Positions 1-6,316 of a DNA stretch of 11,996 nt are shown piece by piece; positions within the stretch are counted from its first letter, which is position 1; each line of letters begins with the position of its first letter. The stretch covers positions 1 to 11,996 of the forward strand of contig JADHLK010000034.1 of NCBI GenBank assembly GCA_016780695.1. The letters are read 5' to 3'. The position numbers were made by a program, and so were the translations under genes. This stretch comes from Alphaproteobacteria bacterium (GTDB taxonomy: Bacteria > Pseudomonadota > Alphaproteobacteria > Puniceispirillales > Puniceispirillaceae). The notes beneath the pieces were generated by a model. The model had not been told where the DNA came from and did no database searches. It saw only the letters and a list, made by a program, of their open reading frames with translations.

Positions 1-483
1 GTAATCCCCGTCATCAAGCGCAACCTTGAGCGCATAGATGCCAAAATCCTTTATTGCTGTATCCACGGCAGCGCGGCTGCCTGATAATCCAGTGACTGCC
101 GGGCCAAAATTTTCGGTAAATTCAGCTAAAATCTGCGGGCTGTCGCGTTCTGGGTCCACACTTATCATCACAATACCCAGCTTGCTTGCCTGCGGATCAA
201 TCTGGGCCGCCGCCTCGCCCAGCCGGTAGAGGGTCATCGGGCAGACATCCGGGCAATGGGTAAAGCCAAAGAAAATCGCCTGCGCCCGGCCAACCAAATC
301 CGGGCCGGTGACAGTCCGGCCATCCCCGGTTTTCAGGGCAAAGCGCATTTCCTGCAAGGGCGGGAACGGGGCCGGCATCACCTTGCGCGCCATCTGCTCA
401 GACAGATAGAAGATACCGCCTGCAACCAGCAATGCGGCTGCCAGAGCGCCGCCCAGCACCAGCTTTCGTCGGCCTGTCTGCAT
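1..483 (-). CDS. SCO1/SenC/PrrC-family copper-binding protein, C-terminus cut by window edge
   Basis: Membrane-anchored thioredoxin-fold protein of the SCO1/SenC family. Members deliver copper to the CuA site of cytochrome c oxidase or act as thiol-disulfide or redox-sensing proteins on the periplasmic side. Read on the minus strand from ATG at 483, 161 codons lie in the window. Residues 1-6 are basic, about 8-27 form one hydrophobic anchor, and the periplasmic domain follows. The copper motif CPDVCP is at residues 77-82 (Cys77, Cys81), and the family signature SVDPERDSP is at about 108-116. The third copper ligand, a His, normally lies just beyond the last visible residues (DDGDY), so it is outside the window. 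The start overlaps the stop of the upstream dioxygenase gene by one base (TGATG), which suggests translational coupling and a shared transcript. The family call is secure; the specific role (CuA assembly or redox sensing) is not decided by the sequence. Confidence 0.93.
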   Translation of the reverse strand, partial: MQTGRRKLVLGGALAAALLVAGGIFYLSEQMARKVMPAPFPPLQEMRFALKTGDGRTVTGPDLVGRAQAIFFGFTHCPDVCPMTLYRLGEAAAQIDPQASKLGIVMISVDPERDSPQILAEFTENFGPAVTGLSGSRAAVDTAIKDFGIYALKVALDDGDY

Positions 484-1313
484 CAGGAAAGATGCGGTTG
501 ATGAACGGTAACGCGCTGCACTTCACGAAAGGCTGGATAATGATCGCCGCAAGCAAAATGCTGGGTTGCCCAATTATCCCAGATCGCCACTGTGCCGGGC
601 GTCCATTTCAGCCGCATCTGAAAGCGCGGATTGCGCGCCATATCATAAAGGCAATCCAGTAAATGGGTTGATTCAGCAGGCGGCAGCTCATTGATCCGCA
701 CGGTAAAACTTTCATTCACATAGACTGCCAGCTCGCCGGTCACCGGATGTTTGCGTAAGACCGGATGGCTGGCCTGATGATCGGCCTGGTCAGCCCCAGC
801 CAGCGCATCGGCCCGATCCTGCTGGCCGTATTCATGCACAAAGTCAAAACCTTTTTTGAGTGAATGCAAGGCGGTCAGCCCCTCCAGCATTTTGTGCATC
901 GGCTCAGATAAATTGGCTGCGATAGCCGCCATATTGACCCAGAGCGTATCCCCGCCAACTGGCGGCAAATGCACCCCATGCAAGACAGCCGCAAAAGGCG
1001 GGTCAGGATAGCAGGACAGATCCGAATGCCAGACTTCATTTTCCGGCGGATTGTCCGGGTCATTGCGGATGATGATTATATCCTCATAATCTGGCACTTT
1101 TTGATACATCGGATGCGGCGGGGCCAGTTTCCCCAGCGCCTTGCCGATACTGACATGAACACCCGGTTCCGGGCTGACATCGCGGAAAATCAACACCTTG
1201 TGCTTCAGCAGGGCAACACGCAAGGCTTTGGCATCATTCGCACCCAACCCGTTATGCAGGGAGAGGCCCGATATTTCAGCCCCAAAACTGGCGGTCAGCG
1301 GCGTAATATTCAT
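483..1313 (-). CDS. tauD: TauD/TfdA-family Fe(II)/2-oxoglutarate dioxygenase, probably taurine dioxygenase
   Basis: Cytoplasmic non-haem iron oxygenase of 276 aa, close to the 283 aa of E. coli TauD. TauD hydroxylates taurine using O2 and 2-oxoglutarate, which releases sulfite and aminoacetaldehyde. The HxD...H iron triad is visible as His96, Asp98 (WHSD) and His252 (TQHFA). Arg263 is the expected 2-oxoglutarate carboxylate ligand. From memory of E. coli TauD, the taurine-pocket residues H70, Y73, N95, F159, F206 and R270 match His67, Tyr70, Asn92, Phe156, Phe203 and Arg267 here at a constant offset of three. This favours a sulfonate substrate over a generic TfdA-like role. The start at 1313 is chosen because AGGAGG lies 7 nt upstream and the protein then begins like TauD (MNITPL); an in-frame ATG 26 codons upstream adds unrelated residues. 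No TauABC transporter is in the window. The next gene is SCO1/SenC, with overlapping stop and start. The family is certain, the taurine substrate likely but unproven. Confidence 0.9.
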   Translation of the reverse strand: MNITPLTASFGAEISGLSLHNGLGANDAKALRVALLKHKVLIFRDVSPEPGVHVSIGKALGKLAPPHPMYQKVPDYEDIIIIRNDPDNPPENEVWHSDLSCYPDPPFAAVLHGVHLPPVGGDTLWVNMAAIAANLSEPMHKMLEGLTALHSLKKGFDFVHEYGQQDRADALAGADQADHQASHPVLRKHPVTGELAVYVNESFTVRINELPPAESTHLLDCLYDMARNPRFQMRLKWTPGTVAIWDNWATQHFACGDHYPAFREVQRVTVHQPHLS

Positions 1314-1320
1314 CTTGCAG

Positions 1321-1326
1321 CCTCCT
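1321..1326 (-). promoter_or_regulatory. Shine-Dalgarno site fixing the tauD start
   Basis: On the minus strand a full AGGAGG lies 7 nt before the ATG at 1313. It supports this start over the in-frame ATG 26 codons upstream (1391), whose extra residues do not resemble a TauD N-terminus. Confidence 0.75.
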
Positions 1327-1426
1327 GAACAGATCGCTTGTGAGATGGGTAAGGACCCGGTCCTTCTCCCCTCGACTTTTTCAGCCTTCAATCAAATTTG
1401 GCAAGCAAAAAAAAACCACAAGTCGT

Positions 1427-1450
1427 AAATTGGCCAGAAATGGCGAATTT
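1427..1450. promoter_or_regulatory. Imperfect inverted repeat (10-bp arms, GAAA spacer), possible operator or hairpin
   Basis: Arms AAATTGGCCA (1427-1436) and TGGCGAATTT (1441-1450) are complementary at nine of ten positions, with one G/G mismatch (1432/1445), around the 4-nt spacer GAAA. It lies upstream of tauD and has no T-run, so a dyad operator for a transcription factor is more likely than an intrinsic terminator. The cognate regulator is not encoded in the window. Confidence 0.4.
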
Positions 1451-1518
1451 CCCCTAGCTTTGACGGTGATCTGGCTGGTGCGAGCTGCTTTTCCCCGATT
1501 GGTCAAGCCAGCGGCCCG

Positions 1519-1557
1519 CCCGGTCTCGATACCCGGTCTCGATACCCGGTCTCGATA
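1519..1557. repeat. Three exact tandem copies of a 13-bp unit (CCCGGTCTCGATA)
   Basis: The unit CCCGGTCTCGATA occurs at 1519-1531, 1532-1544 and 1545-1557 with no mismatch. The array ends one base before the predicted -35 element of the rightward promoter, the usual place for activator sites. The 13-bp period does not match a DNA helical turn, so a replication-slippage product is equally possible. No further copies were noticed elsewhere in the window. Confidence 0.9.
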
Positions 1558-1558
1558 A

Positions 1559-1587
1559 TTGCAAGGCACCAGTTTATTGGCTATAGT
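1559..1587 (+). promoter_or_regulatory. Predicted sigma70-type promoter for the cyclase-ior operon
   Basis: A -35-like TTGCAA (1559-1564) and a -10-like TATAGT (1582-1587) are separated by exactly 17 bp, in the direction of the cyclase gene. Transcription would begin near 1594 and give a leader of about 110 nt. It abuts the triple 13-bp repeat. This is a consensus match by eye, not an experimental start. Confidence 0.5.
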
Positions 1588-1689
1588 TTAGGTATAAAAG
1601 AATAACAGGTCACAACAGCCTGTCGGCATCGGCCAAGATAGGGGATATCCGCGGGGCCGCACAGTTCAGAATGACAGCGCTAGCGAGCC

Positions 1690-1698
1690 GGAGGGGGG
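1690..1698 (+). promoter_or_regulatory. G-rich Shine-Dalgarno site for the cyclase gene
   Basis: GGAGGGGGG lies 7 nt before the ATG at 1706 and fixes that codon as the start. Confidence 0.65.
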
Positions 1699-1705
1699 AA
1701 CAGAA

Positions 1706-2497
1706 ATGAACAATGCTGCTTTGCTGGCTGAGCTGGGTTCAAATTTGCTTTCTGGTGCTGTGCAGGTGATAGATTTGTCTGGTCGGCTGGGTCCTGAAAC
1801 GCCAGTGCTTAAATTGCCTGAGGATTTCGCCAAAAACTCACCGAAAGTGGAGATTCATAAAATCTCTGAATATGATGAGGACGGCCCTTATTTTGCTTGG
1901 AACTGGCTGGTGCTTGGTGAGCATACAGGCACCCATTTTGATGCCCCGCACCATTGGATTACCGGCCGTGATTATGATGATGGCTATACAGATACTATTC
2001 CACCGAAGAATTTTATCGCCCCGCTGAATGTTATTGATTGCTCAGCTGAAGCGGCTAGCGATGCTGATTTTCTGTTGAGCGCAGAGCGGGTGCAGGAATG
2101 GGAAGCTGAACAGGGCGAAATAAACGCCGGCGAATGGGTGGTCATGCGCACCGATTGGCATAAGCGCGCCCATGATGAGACGCTATTCCTTAATATGGAT
2201 CAAGACGGTTCCCACTATCCCGGACCGACCGTTGATTGTATTGAATATCTGCTTGGCAAAGGTGTGATCGGCTGGGGCAGCGAATGTATCAGCACCGATG
2301 CCGGGTCTGCTGATACCATGCAGCCACCCTTGCCGGCACATACGCTGATGCATGCTGCTAACCGATATGGGCTGGCCAGTCTGGCGAATCTGGACCAGCT
2401 GCCTGCCAAGGGGGCATTACTGATCGCCGCACCGCTGAAAATAGCCAACGGAACCGGCAGTCCTATTCGGGCGCTGGCACTGGTGGCGCGCGCCTAG
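1706..2497 (+). CDS. Cyclase/kynurenine formamidase-like metal-dependent hydrolase (PF04199 type)
   Basis: A 263-aa cytoplasmic hydrolase of the family that contains KynB kynurenine formamidase, isatin hydrolase and polyketide-type 'cyclases'. The defining metal-binding motif HxGTHxDxPxH is intact at residues 73-83 (His73, His77, Asp79, His83). Further family features are a GSE turn with Glu193, a conserved STDAGS segment near 196-201, a His-rich helix (HTLMH, 212-216) and the terminal NLDQLP segment. Members use Mn2+ or Zn2+ to hydrolyse amides or lactams. It is the first gene after the predicted promoter and precedes iorA by 95 nt, so the two are probably co-transcribed. That partner points to an indole or other aromatic amino acid metabolite, for example N-formylkynurenine or an isatin-like lactam, but this is inference from context. 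The family assignment is firm and the substrate unknown. Confidence 0.88.
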   Translation: MNNAALLAELGSNLLSGAVQVIDLSGRLGPETPVLKLPEDFAKNSPKVEIHKISEYDEDGPYFAWNWLVLGEHTGTHFDAPHHWITGRDYDDGYTDTIPPKNFIAPLNVIDCSAEAASDADFLLSAERVQEWEAEQGEINAGEWVVMRTDWHKRAHDETLFLNMDQDGSHYPGPTVDCIEYLLGKGVIGWGSECISTDAGSADTMQPPLPAHTLMHAANRYGLASLANLDQLPAKGALLIAAPLKIANGTGSPIRALALVARA

Positions 2498-2592
2498 GCG
2501 ATTGTCTTTCCAGACAGCGTATAAGAAGGTAAGACATAAGCTGCAGATTTGAGTAAAAGTAAAATAGCCAACCGCAAGACCAAGAGAGTTTC

Positions 2593-4758
2593 ATGGCAGA
2601 GAGATCATTCAAAAAAGAAGTAGAGCAGCTGCGAATAGGCGACGGTCAGGTCTTCCGCGGTGAGGGGATATTGGCGATTACCAAGGCGTTGCTGGAAAAT
2701 GGTGTCGGCTATGTCGGCGGCTATCAGGGCGCTCCGATCAGCCATTTGATGGATGTGCTGGCAGATGCTGAGGATATTCTCTCAGAATTGGGCGTGCGCT
2801 TTGAGGCGTCTGCTTCGGAGGCCACTGCCGCCGCCTCGCTGGCTGCTTCTGTGCATTATCCCATCCGCGGGGCGGTAACTTTCAAATCCACGGTTGGCAC
2901 TAATGTGGCATCTGATGCGCTGGCCAATCTGGCCTCTGGCGGGGTGACCGGCGGGGCCTTGGTGATTATTGGCGAGGATTATGGTGAAGGCTCGTCCATC
3001 ATGCAGGAGCGGGTGCACGCTTTTGCCATGAAGTCGCAGATATGGTTGCTGGACCCGCGGCCTAACCTGCCCTCTATTACCGCTGCTGTGCGGCATGGGT
3101 TTGAACTTTCCGAAGCCTCTAACACGCCGGTGATGATGGAGGTGCGAATTCGCTGCTGTCATGTGCATGGCAGTTTTGAGGCAAAGGATAATCAGCGCCC
3201 GCCGCTGACCGTTGCTGAGGCGCTGTCCAATCCGAAGCGGGATACGGGCCGGATTGTCTTGCCGCCTGCCTCTTATGTGCATGAAAAGGAAAAATATTCC
3301 AAGCGCCTGCCTGCCGCGCTGGACTATATCCGCAAGAACAAGCTGAATGAATTTTTTGGCCCTCGGGAAGCGGCGGTTGGCATTGTGGTGCAGGGGGGGA
3401 TGTATAATGGCCTCATCCGCGCCCTGCAGCGTGTTGGTCTGGCTGATATTTACGGCAACAGCCAGCTGCCGATTTATGTGCTGAATGTGACCTATCCGCT
3501 GGTTGAGGATGAATTGCTGGGCTTTTGTGAGGGCAAGCAGTCGATTTTGATGGTTGAGGAAGGCCAGCCCGATTTTCTGGAACAGAATCTGCGCGCCATC
3601 CTGCATAAGGATAACAGCACCTTGCCGGTTTCCGGCAAGGATGTGTTTCCGATGGCTGGCGAATATACCGGCCAGGTGATGCTGGAGGGTGTGCAAAAAT
3701 GGCTGGCCAAGGCGGCCCCGCATATGTTGCCTGATGCCAACCGCGCCCCGAACCAGCCCGCCGCAGATACCGATATGCCGGACCTGTCCAAGACAGTGCC
3801 GCCGCGCCCGCCGGGTTTTTGCACAGGCTGCCCGGAGAGGCCCATTTTTGCGGCCATGAAGCTGGTGGAAGAAGAGCTGGGCCCGCATCAGATTTCCGGC
3901 GATATTGGCTGTCATTTATTTTCTATCATGCCACCTTTTGAGATAGGCGGGACAACTATGGGCTATGGTCTGGGCCCGGCTTCCAATTCGGCTTTTCATG
4001 GGGGCGGGGAAAAACGGCCCATATCTATTCTGGGAGATGGCGGGTTTTGGCATAATGGGCTGAACAGCTCTATCACCAATGCCGTGTTCAATAAATCAGA
4101 CGGCGTTACCATCATTGTTGATAATTATTATTCGGCAGCGACTGGCGGTCAGGATGTTCTGTCCTCACGCGCTGATAATAAGAGCAAGTCAACCAAGCAT
4201 CCTATCGCTGCCGCTGTTGAGGGGGTCGGCGTGAATTGGGTGCGCCAGATTGACCGCACCTATGATGTTGGCGATATGCGCGATACGCTGCGCGAGGCGC
4301 TAACCACAGAGGAAGAAGGCCCAAAAGTCATTATCGCGTCTTCTGAATGTATGCTAAACCGCCAGCGCCGTGAGAGGCCCCAAAAAGCGGCCATGGTAAA
4401 AGAGGGCAGGCGGGTGGAGCGTCCGAAATTCGGTGTCGATGAGGATGTGTGCACGGGCGATCATGCCTGTATGCGCCTGTCCGGTTGCCCGTCTTTGACC
4501 TTGAAAAAGCTGGATGATCCGCTGCGCGATGATCCGGTTGCCTATATTGATCAGTCCTGTGTCGGCTGCGGAAATTGCGGCGAGGTAGCAGATGCGGCCG
4601 TGTTGTGCCCCTCCTTCTATCAGGCTGATTTGGTGCATAATCCGGGCTGGTTTGAGGCGCGCATGGCCGGCTTGCGGCGGGCGGTGATCGGCTGGCTGCA
4701 AAGGCGGCGCGCGGCAGGTCGGCTGCAATTTCAGCCAGCAGAAGGAAGTGGCGCATGA
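2593..4758 (+). CDS. iorA: Indolepyruvate ferredoxin oxidoreductase, alpha subunit (IorA-like)
   Basis: Large (721 aa) thiamine-diphosphate subunit of an aryl-pyruvate:ferredoxin oxidoreductase. Ior enzymes oxidatively decarboxylate indolepyruvate, phenylpyruvate or hydroxyphenylpyruvate with CoA to aryl-acetyl-CoA and reduce ferredoxin. Residues about 20-200 form the pyrimidine-binding domain (GYQGAP near 43-48), 260-370 the second domain, and 400-590 the pyrophosphate-binding domain with CTGCPERP (410-417) and the TPP motif from GDG (481-483) to Asn511. The C-terminal part (610-680) is a ferredoxin-like domain with Cys620, 626, 632 and then Cys656, 659, 662 and 672. That makes seven cysteines, and the first motif is widely spaced compared with the classical CxxCxxCxxxCP. 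ATG at 2593 is preceded by a weak AGAGAG. Its stop overlaps the iorB start (ATGA), so the subunits are made together. The class is secure; the preferred aryl-pyruvate is not determined. Confidence 0.92.
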   Translation: MAERSFKKEVEQLRIGDGQVFRGEGILAITKALLENGVGYVGGYQGAPISHLMDVLADAEDILSELGVRFEASASEATAAASLAASVHYPIRGAVTFKSTVGTNVASDALANLASGGVTGGALVIIGEDYGEGSSIMQERVHAFAMKSQIWLLDPRPNLPSITAAVRHGFELSEASNTPVMMEVRIRCCHVHGSFEAKDNQRPPLTVAEALSNPKRDTGRIVLPPASYVHEKEKYSKRLPAALDYIRKNKLNEFFGPREAAVGIVVQGGMYNGLIRALQRVGLADIYGNSQLPIYVLNVTYPLVEDELLGFCEGKQSILMVEEGQPDFLEQNLRAILHKDNSTLPVSGKDVFPMAGEYTGQVMLEGVQKWLAKAAPHMLPDANRAPNQPAADTDMPDLSKTVPPRPPGFCTGCPERPIFAAMKLVEEELGPHQISGDIGCHLFSIMPPFEIGGTTMGYGLGPASNSAFHGGGEKRPISILGDGGFWHNGLNSSITNAVFNKSDGVTIIVDNYYSAATGGQDVLSSRADNKSKSTKHPIAAAVEGVGVNWVRQIDRTYDVGDMRDTLREALTTEEEGPKVIIASSECMLNRQRRERPQKAAMVKEGRRVERPKFGVDEDVCTGDHACMRLSGCPSLTLKKLDDPLRDDPVAYIDQSCVGCGNCGEVADAAVLCPSFYQADLVHNPGWFEARMAGLRRAVIGWLQRRRAAGRLQFQPAEGSGA

Positions 4759-6311
4759 GCCATCAGCTGGATGATATTGTAAAGCTGGCGGTGCTGGCCG
4801 TTGGTGGTCAGGGCGGCGGCGTGCTGAATAGCTGGATCGTTGATCTGGCGGAATCAAATGGCTGGGCGGTGCAGGCGACTTCAGTTGCTGGGGTGGCCCA
4901 GCGCACCGGGGCCACCATCTATTATATTGAGATGCTGCCCAATGCGCCGGACCCACAGGCCCCGCAACCGGTTTTTGCGCTGGCTCCGGCTGAGCAGGAT
5001 GTGGATATTCTGCTCGCCGCTGAATGGATGGAAGCTGGCCGTGCGATGATGCGCCGTTTTGTTACCGCCGACCGCACGGTGTTAATTGCCTCATCGCACC
5101 GGGCTTTGGCGGTGTTGGAAAAAACCGCCCCGGCGGATGCGATAGCAGATGACCGGGCGGTTTTGGAAGCGGCTGAGAAAATGTCCGCTAGGCTGGTGGC
5201 CTTTGATATGGAGGAGATAGCCCAGCAAGCTGGCTCGGTGATCTCGGCCAGCCTGTTCGGCGCTTTGGCCGGGTCCGGGGCCTTGCCCTTTCCGGCCAGC
5301 AGCTATGAGGAAACCATCCGCAAATCCGGCCGCGGGGTAGAGGCATCCTTGGCCGCCTTTCAGGCCGCACGCGAACGCGCCGAAAAAGGCGGGGTTGACC
5401 TGCCGCAACCAGTCAAAACAGCGGCTTCAGCTCCGCGCTTTGCAGACGGGCCAAAGCGGCTGCTTACACGCTGGCAGGCCCTCGAAGCCCGCATCACGGA
5501 TATGCCAGCTGCGGTGCAGAAGCTGGCCCATGCCGGGCTGGTCAAGCTGGTGGATTATCAGGATTTGGACTATGGGGCGGCCTATCTGGACCAGCTGGCC
5601 GGGCTGCATGATTTGGACAAGGCGGCTGGCGGGGCTGATCGGGAATGGTTGTTCACCCAGCAGGCGGCCAAATATCTGGCCAATGCGTTATGCTATGATG
5701 ATATTATTCGGGTAGCGGATTTGAAATCACGGGCGCCGCGCTGGCAGCGCATCGAAGAAGAAATGTCTGCCAGACCGGAAAATCTGTTGCAGGTGACCGA
5801 ATATGTGCATCCCGGCGCAGCAGAATTTATCAGCCTGATGCCGGCCGGGCTGGGCCGGGCCATCGAGAAAAGACCGGCACTGGTGCGTTTTATTGACCGG
5901 CGGGTGAATAAGGGGAGGCGGGTGCGCTCTGATCAGATTGGCGGGTTTTTGATGTTCTGGATGCTGGGCGGCTTGCGTGGCTGGCGGCGCAAATTGCTGC
6001 GCCATGCGGTCGAAACAGCCCATATTGAGGGCTGGCTGGAAGCGGCCCGCTCGGCACTGGCAAAGGATTATGATCTGGCGGTTGCCATCTTGCGCGCCCG
6101 CCGATTGATCAAGGGCTATAGCGATACCCATACCCGCGGTCTTGGCAAATTTGACAAGGTGATGTCCGGGGCCGGTTTGCTGGCCGGGCGCAAGGATGCG
6201 GCGGAATGGACTGAAAGGCTGATCAGAACGGCGCTGGCTGACCCCAAGGGCGAGGAACTGGACGGGGCCTTGCAGACGGTGCGTTCCTTTGCGACTGACG
6301 GGCAGGCCTGA
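4755..6311 (+). CDS. iorB: Indolepyruvate oxidoreductase beta-subunit family protein with long C-terminal extension (DUF6537-like)
   Basis: Partner subunit of the IorA-like protein, 518 aa, against about 200 aa in classical archaeal IorB. Residues about 10-200 form the pyruvate:ferredoxin oxidoreductase gamma domain, recognisable from the glycine-rich GGQGGG (17-22) and the following SVAGVAQRTGA segment. A charged linker (about 200-235) leads into a mostly helical region from about 240 to 500 that resembles the uncharacterised DUF6537 domain of long bacterial IorB proteins. That region has no cysteine cluster or nucleotide-binding motif I can recognise. Translation is coupled to iorA through a 4-nt ATGA overlap, and the permease gene begins only 5 nt after its stop. 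The subunit assignment is strong. The DUF6537 label is from memory of the family, and its role in the complex is unknown. Confidence 0.88.
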   Translation: MSHQLDDIVKLAVLAVGGQGGGVLNSWIVDLAESNGWAVQATSVAGVAQRTGATIYYIEMLPNAPDPQAPQPVFALAPAEQDVDILLAAEWMEAGRAMMRRFVTADRTVLIASSHRALAVLEKTAPADAIADDRAVLEAAEKMSARLVAFDMEEIAQQAGSVISASLFGALAGSGALPFPASSYEETIRKSGRGVEASLAAFQAARERAEKGGVDLPQPVKTAASAPRFADGPKRLLTRWQALEARITDMPAAVQKLAHAGLVKLVDYQDLDYGAAYLDQLAGLHDLDKAAGGADREWLFTQQAAKYLANALCYDDIIRVADLKSRAPRWQRIEEEMSARPENLLQVTEYVHPGAAEFISLMPAGLGRAIEKRPALVRFIDRRVNKGRRVRSDQIGGFLMFWMLGGLRGWRRKLLRHAVETAHIEGWLEAARSALAKDYDLAVAILRARRLIKGYSDTHTRGLGKFDKVMSGAGLLAGRKDAAEWTERLIRTALADPKGEELDGALQTVRSFATDGQA

Positions 6312-6316
6312 CCCAG

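Larger units (their letters stand above)
1314..1705. other. Divergent intergenic control region between tauD and the cyclase gene
   Basis: About 390 bp with no convincing gene. It separates the minus-strand tauD-SCO1 unit from the plus-strand cyclase-iorAB-permease unit. From left to right it holds the tauD Shine-Dalgarno site, an A-rich stretch (about 1407-1416), an imperfect inverted repeat with a GAAA loop (1427-1450), three direct 13-bp repeats (1519-1557), a sigma70-like promoter pointing right (1559-1587), and a leader of about 110 nt that ends in a G-rich ribosome binding site. The small reading frames here have no Shine-Dalgarno support or family resemblance. I could not identify a clear leftward promoter for tauD. 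Confidence 0.7.

Noticed and set aside
1314..1391. 26-codon N-terminal extension of tauD to the ATG at 1391
   Set aside because: A full AGGAGG sits 7 nt before the inner ATG (1313), and only the shorter protein begins like TauD.
1393..1400. Short palindrome CAAATTTG near the A-rich stretch
   Set aside because: At 8 bp it is within chance expectation and no second copy or promoter geometry supports a role.
2503..2516. Small TGTCT/AGACA hairpin after the cyclase gene
   Set aside because: The stem is only 5 bp and has no T-run after it, so it is not a credible terminator; the cyclase and iorA are better read as one unit.
2782..3915. Long (377-aa) minus-strand open frame opposite iorA
   Set aside because: It is antisense to a clearly conserved gene, has a His/Gln/Arg-rich low-information composition, no Shine-Dalgarno support and no recognisable motif. 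GC-rich third positions in iorA explain the lack of stops.
4354..4956. 200-aa minus-strand open frame spanning the iorA/iorB junction
   Set aside because: It runs antisense across two well supported genes and has a Pro/Arg/Ala-rich composition typical of a shadow frame.
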